A DNA stretch of 64,000 bases, taken from the NCBI GenBank assembly GCA_035606355.1, contig DATNFO010000061.1, forward strand, positions 186,001-250,000. The letters are read 5' to 3'. The notes beneath the pieces are model-generated. The model was not told the origin of the DNA. It saw nothing but the letters and a program-made list of their open reading frames with translations, and searched no databases. The translations under genes and the position numbers were made by a program. This document shows, one piece after another, positions 53,098-61,862 of the stretch (positions are counted from its first letter, which is position 1; each line of letters begins with the position of its first letter). The DNA is from Sulfopaludibacter sp035606355 (GTDB taxonomy: Bacteria; Acidobacteriota; Terriglobia; Bryobacterales; Bryobacteraceae).

Positions 53098-53589
53098 TCA
53101 AATGGTCGCTTCTTGCGACTGAACGTCCGCGCCTGTCAGCCGCCGGTACTGCACCAGCATCGTAACCCGCCACCGGACAATCATCCCGAAAGCGAGAATG
53201 AACATCAGCGCGCCGGTCTGTTCGATCGTCAGCAACTTATCCAGGTATCCGCGAGCCAGTAACCGGATCGCCGCCAGCGCAATAATCACTGTGAAAAATG
53301 CAGTGGACCGCTGCATCATTACCGTGTCGCCGCGGCGGACGAGTTTCGTCGTGACCAGAAGCGGGTACGCCAGCGCAAGCGCTCCCAACAGGAAGGCGAT
53401 CACAGCCCAACTCCAGGGCACGCGAAACGCGGGAACGATGAACATGCAGAATCCCGTCGCCATCCCGAGCGGCGGAATGACGATCTTCTTTGTCGATATG
53501 GGAGTACGGCCTTCGCGGACCCGCCAGGCGATAACGGCAAGCAAGGCGACAAGAGATCCGGCGACGGTGGAACCAGAAGGAAGAACCAT
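53098..53589 (-). CDS. CcdC-like membrane protein
   Basis: This 163-residue protein has four to five hydrophobic segments. The N-terminal half matches CcdC (DUF1453) proteins as I know them: WRVREGRTPISTKKIVIPPL, GMATGFCMFIVPAF, LGALALAYPLLVTTKLVRRGD. CcdC was linked to cytochrome c maturation by its location in Bacillus, but its precise role is unclear. The stop is followed closely by the PBP-side repeat. Confidence 0.78.
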   Translation of the reverse strand: MVLPSGSTVAGSLVALLAVIAWRVREGRTPISTKKIVIPPLGMATGFCMFIVPAFRVPWSWAVIAFLLGALALAYPLLVTTKLVRRGDTVMMQRSTAFFTVIIALAAIRLLARGYLDKLLTIEQTGALMFILAFGMIVRWRVTMLVQYRRLTGADVQSQEATI

Positions 53590-53638
53590 AATGGGGGGCT
53601 ATCTCCAGGATACCCGGGAGCGGGGCCGAATGGGCGCG

Positions 53639-55192
53639 CTACGTCTCCCGCCGCGATTTCGGACTTAGCGCCGTAACCAACGCCTGACCATTCGGACTCC
53701 CGAGCCCCGTGCACGCGTCCCACCCCTTCGCCGCCGAATAAGCCCCGTTGTTCCCTGACGTGATGTCGTAGAAACCAGTCTTAGCCGCATACAGCGCCGG
53801 ATTGAGGAACCCCAGCGGCTTGCCGGCGTGCTGATTGGCAAGCGCAATGAGCGCAGCCCACAGCGGCGCGACCGCGCTGGTTCCGCCGAACACCAGATTC
53901 TTGCCGTCCACGCGGATTTCATATCCGGTAGCCGGATCGGCATCGCCCGCAACGTCGGGTACGCCTCGCCCTTTGAACTTCGTCGGATTCACGGAAACCG
54001 GCACCTTCGAGTTCGCCTGGTAGCTCGGTAGCGGAAACGTTTCGCTGACGCCTCCTCCCGTAGCCCCGTTGTCCGCGCCCTCATTCCACACCACCTCTTT
54101 CGAAATGGCGTTCTTGGCGGATTCCAGGCGCGTGCCTCCGCATGCCAGCGCGTGCGGACTCGAAGCGGGGAAATCGACGTGAGCCGTCCCGTCCGTCTCG
54201 CCGTCCGACGATCCGTCATCCCCCGATGCGCAGCACACCGTGACGCCCAGCGTCGCCGCATCCTGAAATGCCTGGTCGAACGCGCTGAAAGACTGCGCTG
54301 TCCACGCGGATTCCGGACCGCCCCAACTGATCGAAATTACCGACGGCTTGTGCACAGTGTCGTGCACCGCTTTGGTAATCGCGTCGAGAAAACCCTGATC
54401 GGTATTCGGCGCGAAGTACGCCACGATCTTCGCCGCCGGCGCGATGGCCCCTACCACTTCGATATCCAGGAGCACTTCGCCATCGGCGCTGTTCGGGTCA
54501 CCGGCGGGTTGATTCTGAGCGCCATCCACGGAGACGGCGGTCACGCTCGGCGTGGGCTTGATCCCCAGCCCCGTGAAATACGCCGTGAGGTCCGCCGATT
54601 TATATCCGCCGCCGAGTTCGACGATTGCCACGGTTTGCCCGGTCCCGCCGGTCGCCGGAAAACTGTACAGCTTCGATACCGCGACCGGTGTGTAGGAGGT
54701 GTCGCCCGCTGCGCGCGGCCCGATCTGCACAAGCCGCCGGAAGTGGGCATCCGCCTGCGGACGCTCGTCAAGCCCGAACACTCCCGTGACAATCTCGCCG
54801 AGGTGCGACGGAATGGAAAGCTCGCCGACGCGTCCGCGGAAGATGCCGTCGGGGCTTTGGAACAGGAGCAGGTTGGTTCCAAACGCTTCATTCATGTCAG
54901 CCACGGTTCCGGAAAGGACCACGGTCCGCCGTGCGAGGTCGATCTCCACAATCGTGAGGTCGTTGTCTTCGGCGAAAGCTTCCAGCGCGGGGATATCGGC
55001 AGGGTTCGCGCCGTAGCGTGCCGCGAACTCTTTGCGGGAGATGATTTCGCTGCCGGGCTCTGGCAGTTCGTTGCGGCGCCGCAGCAGCACGCTCACGCTG
55101 ATGGAAGAATTCGGGTCGGGTGTGCCGATGGTCTGTGCGTACGGAAGCGGCTGGCGCAGGCTGCCGCGCAGAATGACTCGTTCCTCTGGCAT
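53639..55192 (-). CDS. S53-family serine-carboxyl peptidase (sedolisin/kumamolisin-like)
   Basis: This 517-residue proenzyme has a pro-domain (about 5-165: RNELPEPGSEIISRKEFAAR, LIVEIDLARRTVVLSG) and a subtilisin-like catalytic domain. The catalytic Glu239 and Asp243 lie in DGEVLLDIE, the oxyanion Asp325 in CASGDDGSSDG, and the nucleophile Ser439 in GGTSAVAPL. The C-terminal calcium site is YDITSGNNG and WDACTGLGSP. No typical signal peptide is seen, so export may use another route. Such enzymes are active at acid pH, fitting an acid soil lifestyle. Confidence 0.94.
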   Translation of the reverse strand: MPEERVILRGSLRQPLPYAQTIGTPDPNSSISVSVLLRRRNELPEPGSEIISRKEFAARYGANPADIPALEAFAEDNDLTIVEIDLARRTVVLSGTVADMNEAFGTNLLLFQSPDGIFRGRVGELSIPSHLGEIVTGVFGLDERPQADAHFRRLVQIGPRAAGDTSYTPVAVSKLYSFPATGGTGQTVAIVELGGGYKSADLTAYFTGLGIKPTPSVTAVSVDGAQNQPAGDPNSADGEVLLDIEVVGAIAPAAKIVAYFAPNTDQGFLDAITKAVHDTVHKPSVISISWGGPESAWTAQSFSAFDQAFQDAATLGVTVCCASGDDGSSDGETDGTAHVDFPASSPHALACGGTRLESAKNAISKEVVWNEGADNGATGGGVSETFPLPSYQANSKVPVSVNPTKFKGRGVPDVAGDADPATGYEIRVDGKNLVFGGTSAVAPLWAALIALANQHAGKPLGFLNPALYAAKTGFYDITSGNNGAYSAAKGWDACTGLGSPNGQALVTALSPKSRRET

Positions 55193-55247
55193 GGGGGCAC
55201 GATATCATCAGTGAGGCGCCGCCCGTAGTGCGGAATCGCCCGGTTCG

Positions 55248-56771
55248 CTAGCCGATTGCGTAGCGCTTGAGCTTGTTAATCAGGCCTTGGCGGCTGAGGC
55301 CCAGCAGCTTGGCGGCTTGCTGCTGATTGTTCTTCGTCTGTACCAGCGCGTCGTGCAGCATCTGCCGCTCCAGGTCTTCCACCGCGGCTTTCAGCGTCTG
55401 GTGTTTCCTGGGTGTGGGCGAGTCGTCGGGCCTCGCCTGGGGCAGTCCCTCGCCGAGATCGTCCTCCTGGATGATAGCGCCGCGCGCGCATGCCGCCAGC
55501 CGCATCACTTCATTGCGAAGCTGCCGTACATTGCCCGGCCACGCGGCCGAGGTGAGCTTGCGCAGCACGGCGGCAGAAAACTCCGAAGCTTCGGCTTTCG
55601 TTTCGCGGCAGTATTCCTTCAGAAAGTGGTTCGCCAGGAGCGGAATCTCCTCACGAATGTCGCGCAGCGGCGGCATGTGTATGTGAATCACTTTGATGCG
55701 GTAATACAGATCCTCGCGGAAAGCGCCGCGGGCGATCTCCGCTTCCAGGTCCTTATTCGTCGCCGCCAGCAGGCGCACGTCCACAGGCACAGGCGCCCGG
55801 CCGCCGACTCGCTCCACTACGCGCTCCTGCAGCACACGCAGGATTTTCGCCTGCGCCACCAGGCTGAGGTCGCCGATCTCATCGAGGAACAGCGTGCCTC
55901 CATCCGCCTTCTGGAATTGCCCCATGCGCGGCTGCACTCCGGTGGCAACTCCCTTTTCGATGCCGAAGAGCTCGCTTTCGAGCAGCGCTTCCGGAAGCGC
56001 GGCGCAGTTCAGCGCGACGAACGGCCGGCGTGCGCGCGAACTGGTGTAGTGGATCGCTTTCGCCACCATCTCCTTGCCCGTGCCGCTCTCACCGGTGATC
56101 AGCACATTCACCAGACTGTCGCGAATGCGCTCCACCAGCCGGACCACCTGCTCGATCTTCTGTCCCGTGCCGATGATGCCGTGGTTGGAGTATTTGCTCT
56201 CTACCTCGCGCCAGAGGTGCGCGTTCTGCTGGACCAGCTCATCCTGACTGCGGCGCAGCTCGCCGATCAGTTGCGCGGTCTCGATCGCGATGGCCGCGTG
56301 CGACGCCAGCGCGTCCAGCGTTTCTTCATCGCGCAAGATGAAGACGCCCTCCCGCTTATTGAGGACTTCGAATGCCCCTATGATTTCCCCGCGCAGATTG
56401 CGCACGGCCACCGCGAGGATGGTGCGTGTGCGGTAGCCGGTCTGGCCGTCGATGGCCGTATAGAAGCGCGGATCGCTATAAGCATCGCGGACGTTGATGG
56501 TCCGGCCGGTGAGCACGGCGGCGCCGGCGATTCCCATGCGCGCGTCGAAGCGGAGAATCTCGTCGCTTCCCAAAGCGACCTTGCTCCACAACTCGTTCTT
56601 CTCGCGATCGAGAATGAAGATGCTGGCGCGGTCGCAATCCAGCAGCGCGGTTGCCTCGCGTGCAATCAGGTCCAGGAGCGCCGAAAGATCGCGCTCGGAA
56701 TTCATCTTGCGGCAGATCGCCAGAATCTCGCTCAGCTTTTCGTTGAGTTCCGATTGACGAGCCGGCACCAT
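55248..56771 (-). CDS. GAF-AAA+-Fis sigma-54-dependent regulator
   Basis: This 507-residue regulator has a GAF sensor domain (~27-170), an AAA+ domain (~198-430) with Walker A GESGTGKE (227-234), Walker B GTLFLDEIGD (292-301) and the arginine-finger region, and a C-terminal Fis-type helix-turn-helix (~470-507: NNQQQAAKLLGLSRQGLINKL). The loop that contacts sigma-54 is GVATGV (274-279), not the canonical GAFTGA. It lacks a receiver domain, so a ligand bound by GAF probably controls it. A -24/-12 promoter and possible binding sites lie just upstream on the other strand. Confidence 0.93.
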   Translation of the reverse strand: MVPARQSELNEKLSEILAICRKMNSERDLSALLDLIAREATALLDCDRASIFILDREKNELWSKVALGSDEILRFDARMGIAGAAVLTGRTINVRDAYSDPRFYTAIDGQTGYRTRTILAVAVRNLRGEIIGAFEVLNKREGVFILRDEETLDALASHAAIAIETAQLIGELRRSQDELVQQNAHLWREVESKYSNHGIIGTGQKIEQVVRLVERIRDSLVNVLITGESGTGKEMVAKAIHYTSSRARRPFVALNCAALPEALLESELFGIEKGVATGVQPRMGQFQKADGGTLFLDEIGDLSLVAQAKILRVLQERVVERVGGRAPVPVDVRLLAATNKDLEAEIARGAFREDLYYRIKVIHIHMPPLRDIREEIPLLANHFLKEYCRETKAEASEFSAAVLRKLTSAAWPGNVRQLRNEVMRLAACARGAIIQEDDLGEGLPQARPDDSPTPRKHQTLKAAVEDLERQMLHDALVQTKNNQQQAAKLLGLSRQGLINKLKRYAIG

Positions 56772-57157
56772 TTCGAATCAGTGTAACGGAAATAACAACA
56801 GGTGTCCATGATGTATACAGATTGCCCATGCGTTAGACGAATGTAAACACTCTTGACGCGCTCCGGACAGGGGCGGCACTGAAACAGAATCGCTTACGCC
56901 ATGCCGGGCATTGGCACCTTCTATGCATCATCACCGCGCGTTGGGGAACACCCCCGATCGGAGGCAAGACCGGCCGGCGCCGGAGGACGCCGGTTGGACT
57001 TGCCGGGAGTCTGCCCGCGCAGGGCTATCCTGCACAATGGCCGCTATCTTTTTGTCCCGCCGATGCCTGTTGCAGGATAGACTTTCGGGTAGGAATCCCA
57101 AAAAATGTCAAGTCACGATTCTCCCTACCCTTAAGGCGTCCGGCGGGACTTGCTAGT
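56772..57157 (+). promoter_or_regulatory. Sigma-54-type promoter and regulator-binding region
   Basis: No gene is convincing in this 386-base gap; a short frame at 56911-57156 shows no protein-like pattern. The strand reading towards the receiver gene holds TTGGCAC (56911-56917) and TATGCA (56922-56927). GG (56913-56914) and GC (56925-56926) are exactly ten bases apart, as required for a -24/-12 element. About 65-100 bases upstream are TGTATACA (56812-56819) and TGTAAACA (56842-56849), centres 30 bases apart, which could bind the divergent activator. Transcription would start near 56938, leaving a ~220-base leader rich in G+C hairpins. Confidence 0.6.
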
Positions 57158-57568
57158 GTGAGTTCAGCCGGTTCCGGCGATCCGTTGACATTACTTGCGG
57201 TGGCAACCCAGCCGCTGCTCGCGCAGGTGCGCCGGATTGTGGCGCATACACGCTGGCAATTGATCGAATCGGGTTTGATCCGCGATGCCGCGCAGATCGT
57301 GCGGCGGCATGCGTCACTCGTCGTGTTGTGCGACGCGGTGCTTCCCGATGGGGGCTGGCGCGAACTGCTGTCTCACTCCTCGTGCGCGCCGCAACCTCCT
57401 CCCGTCATCGTGGCCGCTGGTCAGGCTGACGAGCAGCTTTGGTTAGACGTGCTCAACGGTGGAGCATACAACCTGGTCGCGAAGCCTCTGGAAGATCAGG
57501 AGCTATACGAAACCGTGAGCCGCGCCTGGCTCCATCGCAGGAGCCGCACCTTGTCACAAGCTGGTTGA
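57158..57568 (+). CDS. Degenerate receiver-domain protein
   Basis: This 136-residue protein starts at a GTG. It keeps the receiver core with Asp59 (VVLCDAVLPDGG) and Lys109 (LVAKPL), but the acidic pair after the first strand is replaced (LLAVATQP) and the Ser/Thr switch position is Ala (VIVAAG). Phosphorylation is therefore uncertain and it may work as a fixed binding domain. No output domain is present. It is the first gene behind the sigma-54-like promoter, 22 bases before the OsmC gene. Confidence 0.75.
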   Translation: MSSAGSGDPLTLLAVATQPLLAQVRRIVAHTRWQLIESGLIRDAAQIVRRHASLVVLCDAVLPDGGWRELLSHSSCAPQPPPVIVAAGQADEQLWLDVLNGGAYNLVAKPLEDQELYETVSRAWLHRRSRTLSQAG

Positions 57569-57590
57569 GTACATCGAATGCGCCAAGCTC

Positions 57591-58082
57591 ATGCACATAC
57601 ATAAGTTCCGAGCCGTTACGCGATGGACGGGAAACACCGGCGCCGGCACCGCCAGTTACGCAGGTTACAGCCGCAATTACGAATGTGGCGCCCCCGGGAA
57701 GACCACCACGATTGCCGGCTCTTCGAGCGCGCTCTACCGCGGCGATGGCACGCGCTATAACCCCGAAGAGCTGCTGGTGGCATCCATTTCCTCGTGCCAC
57801 ATGCTATGGATGCTGCACTTGTGCGCCGATGCCGGGATCGTGATTACCGTGTACTCCGATGAGGCCGAAGGCGAGATGCGCGAGAACGCGGACGGTTCGG
57901 GCGAGTTCACGCGCGTGCTCCTGCGGCCGCGAATGACCATCACAAACGCCGCGCGCACAGCCGATGCCATGGCGCTGCACGACCGTGCCCGCGAGCTTTG
58001 TTTCATCGCCCGCAGCGTAAACTTCCCCGTCGAACACGATCCCGTGGTGGAAGTCGCTAAGGCCGCAGAATCACCTTCATGA
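57591..58082 (+). CDS. OsmC-family peroxide reductase-like protein
   Basis: This 163-residue protein has the OsmC fold with two redox Cys: Cys69 in ASISSCHMLWML and Cys137 in RELCFIARSVNFPV. The start MHIHKFRAVTRWTGN leads to NPEELLVASISSC, a family hallmark. It reduces organic hydroperoxides using thiols. It is the second gene of the receiver transcript; its last 26 bases overlap the end of the convergent alcohol dehydrogenase gene. Peroxide defence may thus be under sigma-54 control (inference). Confidence 0.9.
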   Translation: MHIHKFRAVTRWTGNTGAGTASYAGYSRNYECGAPGKTTTIAGSSSALYRGDGTRYNPEELLVASISSCHMLWMLHLCADAGIVITVYSDEAEGEMRENADGSGEFTRVLLRPRMTITNAARTADAMALHDRARELCFIARSVNFPVEHDPVVEVAKAAESPS

Positions 58083-59061
58083 GGTTGGGCTCGCGCCGGT
58101 AAAGCCGGTCGAACCATGCCGCCCCTTCGGAGAGCGGCGCGACCGCGCTGATCATACGGTCCACGTGAATCGCTCCACTCGCCATCAGGTCAATGCACTC
58201 CGGATACTCGCCGCAGGATGCGCACGACCCTTGCAGTCGCAGTTGGCGGCTGACCACGTCCTGCAGTGGGATCTCGACTTTCGGCGAAACATTGCCTACC
58301 AGCGTGACGCGGCCTCCTTTGCGGACGCTCGCAATGGCCGTGCGAATCGGGTCCGTCGCGCCAACGCATTCGATCGCGAGATCCGCGTCGCGTACCCCGG
58401 CGGCATCGCGAGAATTGACCGCGCCGGATGCACCCACTTCGCGCGCTACCGCTAAGCGTGCGTCATCCACATCGATCGCCGTGATGCTCTCGCAACCATA
58501 CGCGCGCAGCGCCTGTATCGTGAGCAGGCCGATCATGCCGGCGCCCACAACTACGGCGCTATTCCCCGCGACCTCGCCCGTGAGTTTCACCGCATGGACC
58601 GCCACGGACACGGCTTCGATCAGTGCGGCCTGTTCGTAGCTGAGCCCATCCGGAAGGCGGTAGACGATCCGTCGCGGAACCGTTACGTATTCGGCGAACG
58701 CTCCGTGGCGGCGATACGGCCCGGGTGAAACTCCGAGCACCTGGCGATTGTCACAGAGATTGACCTGCCCCCGGCGGCAGAACTCGCATTCGCCGCAGTA
58801 GATGGTGGAATCGAAGGTCACGCGGTCGCCGGGCTTCAGGTCCGTGACGGCGGGTCCGGTGGCTGCTACCTCGCCCGCCGCTTCGTGGCCCATGACGAGC
58901 GGTGGGATGCGGCGGCCGGTGGAACCATCGAGGCCGTGGACATCACTGCCGCAAATCCCGCACGCGCGAACGCGGATGAGAACCTCGTCCGGCGCCGGCT
59001 CAGGGCGGGGAAAATCCACAACTTGCAACTTCATGTAGTCGGTCAGCAGCAGAGCATCCAT
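58057..59061 (-). CDS. Zinc-containing alcohol/polyol dehydrogenase (MDR family)
   Basis: The ATG at 59061 gives 334 residues. The catalytic zinc ligands are Cys37 (GICGSD), His59 and Glu60 (GHEAAGEV). The structural zinc set is Cys89, Cys92, Cys95 and Cys103. The Rossmann loop is VVGAGMIGLL, and the Asp in ITAIDVDD favours NAD over NADP. The family covers threonine and sorbitol-type dehydrogenases; the substrate cannot be told. An upstream in-frame extension to 59100 is rejected. Convergent with OsmC, with a 26-base overlap of the ends. Confidence 0.92.
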   Translation of the reverse strand: MDALLLTDYMKLQVVDFPRPEPAPDEVLIRVRACGICGSDVHGLDGSTGRRIPPLVMGHEAAGEVAATGPAVTDLKPGDRVTFDSTIYCGECEFCRRGQVNLCDNRQVLGVSPGPYRRHGAFAEYVTVPRRIVYRLPDGLSYEQAALIEAVSVAVHAVKLTGEVAGNSAVVVGAGMIGLLTIQALRAYGCESITAIDVDDARLAVAREVGASGAVNSRDAAGVRDADLAIECVGATDPIRTAIASVRKGGRVTLVGNVSPKVEIPLQDVVSRQLRLQGSCASCGEYPECIDLMASGAIHVDRMISAVAPLSEGAAWFDRLYRREPNLMKVILRP

Positions 59062-59090
59062 GGGGGTATGGTAACGCGAGGCGAACTCCG

Positions 59091-59166
59091 TTCGCCGCAA
59101 CAGGAAAGATTCCTGTTGCCACGTGCCTACAGGAATCCCTCCTCTCGGGTCGCGCGGAGCGCGACT
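59091..59166. repeat. Palindromic repeat, CAACAGGAAAGATTC type
   Basis: This copy has the full unit (a CAACAGGAA palindrome then an ACAGGAATCC palindrome and a CGCGCGGAGCGCG block) as at 1227-1295 and 25734-25800. It lies between two divergent genes, which argues against a plain terminator role. Confidence 0.75.
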
Positions 59167-59235
59167 GTGCCGCGCTTGCGCCAGCGAACGGATCCGGGAA
59201 CTTCACACCACCCGCCGGCGTCGGAAGAATGAACC

Positions 59236-60687
59236 GTGTTCCGAAGGCACAAGCTCGTGTGGCTACAGGCGGGAAGCCTAGTCGCTACCGCTGCGATACT
59301 GCCTTGGATGGCCGCGGGTCCGCGATTTGCCCGTACCCTCCTGACCTTGTGCGAAAGCGCGCTCTTGATTTCGCTCGCCGCCTTCGCCTGGTGCTTCGTG
59401 CTGGCATTTTGCTTGTATGCGGCCATCGGCCGTGTGGAACGCGCGGACGTCATGGGTGTCACGCTGCGAACCTCCGCGGCGGCGGTGTGGTTCGCCCCCG
59501 CGACCATTTTGCTGGCGAGTCTGTCGCCCTTGTTCCTGCCCGCGGCGCTTCTCCTAGTGGTGAGCGCCACTCGAGTGCTTTACGCGGAGTGGCGGGTTAC
59601 GGACGCGCCCGAACCCGAGCCGCGGCCGCTCGTCGTGCCGCTGGAATTCGGCTGGTACGGCGCCGGTGAGTTGACCGCTCCGGTGCTGCCGCGCCATTTC
59701 ACGCCCGCGCTGATGATCTCCGCGGCGCTCCAGGCCGGCGCGGCGGCGCTTGCCCTTCGGCATCACTTCCTGGCGGCTGCCTGTTTCGCGCTGGCTGCGA
59801 GCGTAGCGACAGTGTTCGCAATTTCGGCGGGTGTTTGGAGAATGGCGCCGCAGCCGTCGCTGCCCCGCAACATCTTCGGCGTGGTGCTGACTGTCGTGTT
59901 GAGCGCCTTCCTGATCGTAATGGGCGTTGCCGGCGGGAGTGGCTCGGGATTCGGTTTGGGCACCGGCGGAAATTCGAACGCTCAGTTGCTGGCAAAGAAG
60001 CACCCTGCTGCCGCGCCGGCGGCTCCCGCTCTCCCGAATGCGATGCGTATGAAGAAACTGCGGCCGCTGCCTCCGGACGCACTCCCCGTCGCAGGGAGTT
60101 TCCCCGGCGTGATTCTGTGGCCGGAGGTCGAGCCGGTCACGCAATTGGTGGCTCCCATGCCTTCTTCCCCCGGTGCGTTTGTAGCCAGGGGGCGTACGTT
60201 TTCCATTCCGTTTTCCGGCGAGTACTGGATGTTCCGGCAGTTCTATCTGCGGCCGCCGCCGGGCTCGTATTTCCGGCGCGGCAATCCGGCGGAGTTTTCC
60301 TTCAGCACCACGGACCGCTGGCCCCTTGAGATGGAGGCGCATCAAAAACTGGAGCGCGAACTGGACCTTTCCTGCTGCAGCGCGATCCAAATCGACATTC
60401 GCAATGCGGACCGGTATCCGGGGACGATCGCGCTGGAACTGGTCGCGGCCGGTGCCGCGCCGCTGAGCTTCGGGAAGGTTCCGATTTTGTCGCGGCCGGA
60501 CCTGGCGGCCACACCGGTGAAGCCGGTGAACGAAACCTTGACGTTTCCGGTGCCCCCGGTAGCCTCGTTCGTCTGCCGCGAGTTCAAGGTGGTATTTCAC
60601 CGGTTGCGCTTCCGCGAGGATAAGAGCGCCCGCGTCGCGTTGGACCGGTTTGTGTTAGTGCCTCACGGAGGCGTCGTCGAACGCTAG
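59236..60687 (+). CDS. Membrane protein of unknown function, 483 aa
   Basis: The product starts at a GTG and has about seven hydrophobic segments in the first 240 residues (LVWLQAGSLVATAAILPWM, then AWCFVLAFCLYAAIG, FGVVLTVVLSAFLIVMGVA). The C-terminal ~230 residues are soluble and beta-rich (ARGRTFSIPFSGEYWMFRQF, ELDLSCCSAIQIDIRNADR). I recognise no family. It precedes the glycosidase gene by 37 bases and may handle envelope sugars (inference). Confidence 0.6.
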   Translation: MFRRHKLVWLQAGSLVATAAILPWMAAGPRFARTLLTLCESALLISLAAFAWCFVLAFCLYAAIGRVERADVMGVTLRTSAAAVWFAPATILLASLSPLFLPAALLLVVSATRVLYAEWRVTDAPEPEPRPLVVPLEFGWYGAGELTAPVLPRHFTPALMISAALQAGAAALALRHHFLAAACFALAASVATVFAISAGVWRMAPQPSLPRNIFGVVLTVVLSAFLIVMGVAGGSGSGFGLGTGGNSNAQLLAKKHPAAAPAAPALPNAMRMKKLRPLPPDALPVAGSFPGVILWPEVEPVTQLVAPMPSSPGAFVARGRTFSIPFSGEYWMFRQFYLRPPPGSYFRRGNPAEFSFSTTDRWPLEMEAHQKLERELDLSCCSAIQIDIRNADRYPGTIALELVAAGAAPLSFGKVPILSRPDLAATPVKPVNETLTFPVPPVASFVCREFKVVFHRLRFREDKSARVALDRFVLVPHGGVVER

Positions 60688-60724
60688 CGCCCGGCGCGGT
60701 AGAATTGGAATTTCCGTTAAACCG

Positions 60725-61858
60725 ATGAGATTCCTTCGTTCCGCAGTCTTCCTGATCTGTTCCTCTGCGGCGTTTGCCCAGCCGCATCATTGGACCGAGG
60801 CCGAGGCCAAGGAGTGGTACGCCAAACAGCCGTGGCTGGTGGGCGCCAACTACGTTCCCGCTTTCGCCGAGAACCAGCTCGAGATGTGGCAGGCTGACAC
60901 GTTCGATCCCGTGCTGATGGATCGGGAATTGGGTTGGGCCGAGGGAATCGGTTTCAACACGCTCCGCGTTTTCCTGCACGATCTTCCTTGGAACAAGGAT
61001 GCCAGCGCGTTCGAACATCGCATTAATACGTTTCTGAAGCTCTGCGACAAACACCATATCCGCCCGATTCTGGTGCTGTTCGATTCCGTTTGGAATCCGT
61101 TTCCCGAACCCGGACCGCAACAGGCGCCGCGGCCGGGTATTCACAACTCCCGATGGGTCCAGAGCCCGGGAGCGAATGTCCTGCGCGACCCGAATCAGTT
61201 TCAGCGCGCCCTGGAGTATGTTCAGAAAATCATTCTGGATTTCAGCCGCGATAAACGAATTCTGGCATGGGATGTCTGGAACGAGCCTGAGAATCCCAAC
61301 GAAGGCAGTTACGGAAAAGAAGAGATTGCCAATAAGTCCCAGTTAGTGGCCACGTTACTCCCACGCGTGTTTGAGTATGCGCGCGCGGGCGTCGGCAGCC
61401 AGCCTTTGACGAGCGGTTTGTGGACCGGTGACGATTGGAGCAACATGGATAAGTTGACGCCAATCCAAAAGATTCAGCTTGAGAACTCCGACATCATCTC
61501 TTTCCACAACTATGAAGGTCCCGCGAATTTCGAGAAGCACGTGGTTTCGCTCGAAAAGTATCAGCGGCCGATCTTTTGTACAGAGTATATGGCTCGCCCT
61601 CGCGGGAGCACGTTCCAGGCGATCCTGCCGATCGCCAAAAAGTACAATGTGGCAGCCTATAACTGGGGATTAGTTCAGGGTAAGTCCCAGACTTATCTGC
61701 CGTGGGATTCGTGGCAACATCCGTATGTGAATAAGCAGCCGGACGTGTGGTTTCACGACGTCTTCAAGGCCAACGGAGTGCCCTATTCGCCGGAAGAAGT
61801 AGCCTTTATCCGTCAAATCACCGGCAGGGGCAGTAAAGCGAAGGGCGCTGCAAAGTAA
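60725..61858 (+). CDS. Exported GH5-like glycoside hydrolase
   Basis: This 377-residue protein has a signal peptide (LRSAVFLICSSAAFAQ) and a clan-A TIM barrel. The acid/base is Glu187 in WDVWNEP, the nucleophile Glu287 in IFCTEYMAR, and the early strand reads FNTLRVFLHD. Length fits one catalytic domain with no binding module. It probably cleaves a beta-linked plant or fungal polysaccharide outside the cytoplasm; whether cellulase, mannanase or xylanase cannot be said. Confidence 0.88.
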   Translation: MRFLRSAVFLICSSAAFAQPHHWTEAEAKEWYAKQPWLVGANYVPAFAENQLEMWQADTFDPVLMDRELGWAEGIGFNTLRVFLHDLPWNKDASAFEHRINTFLKLCDKHHIRPILVLFDSVWNPFPEPGPQQAPRPGIHNSRWVQSPGANVLRDPNQFQRALEYVQKIILDFSRDKRILAWDVWNEPENPNEGSYGKEEIANKSQLVATLLPRVFEYARAGVGSQPLTSGLWTGDDWSNMDKLTPIQKIQLENSDIISFHNYEGPANFEKHVVSLEKYQRPIFCTEYMARPRGSTFQAILPIAKKYNVAAYNWGLVQGKSQTYLPWDSWQHPYVNKQPDVWFHDVFKANGVPYSPEEVAFIRQITGRGSKAKGAAK

Positions 61859-61862
61859 GTCG

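Noticed and set aside
55287..56786. Open frame of 499 codons opposite the sigma-54 activator
   Set aside because: Shadow of the AAA+ gene; His/Arg-rich without domain signs.
56911..57156. 81-codon frame in the gap before the degenerate receiver gene
   Set aside because: It starts on the -24/-12 promoter-like element itself, shows no protein-like pattern and no ribosome site.
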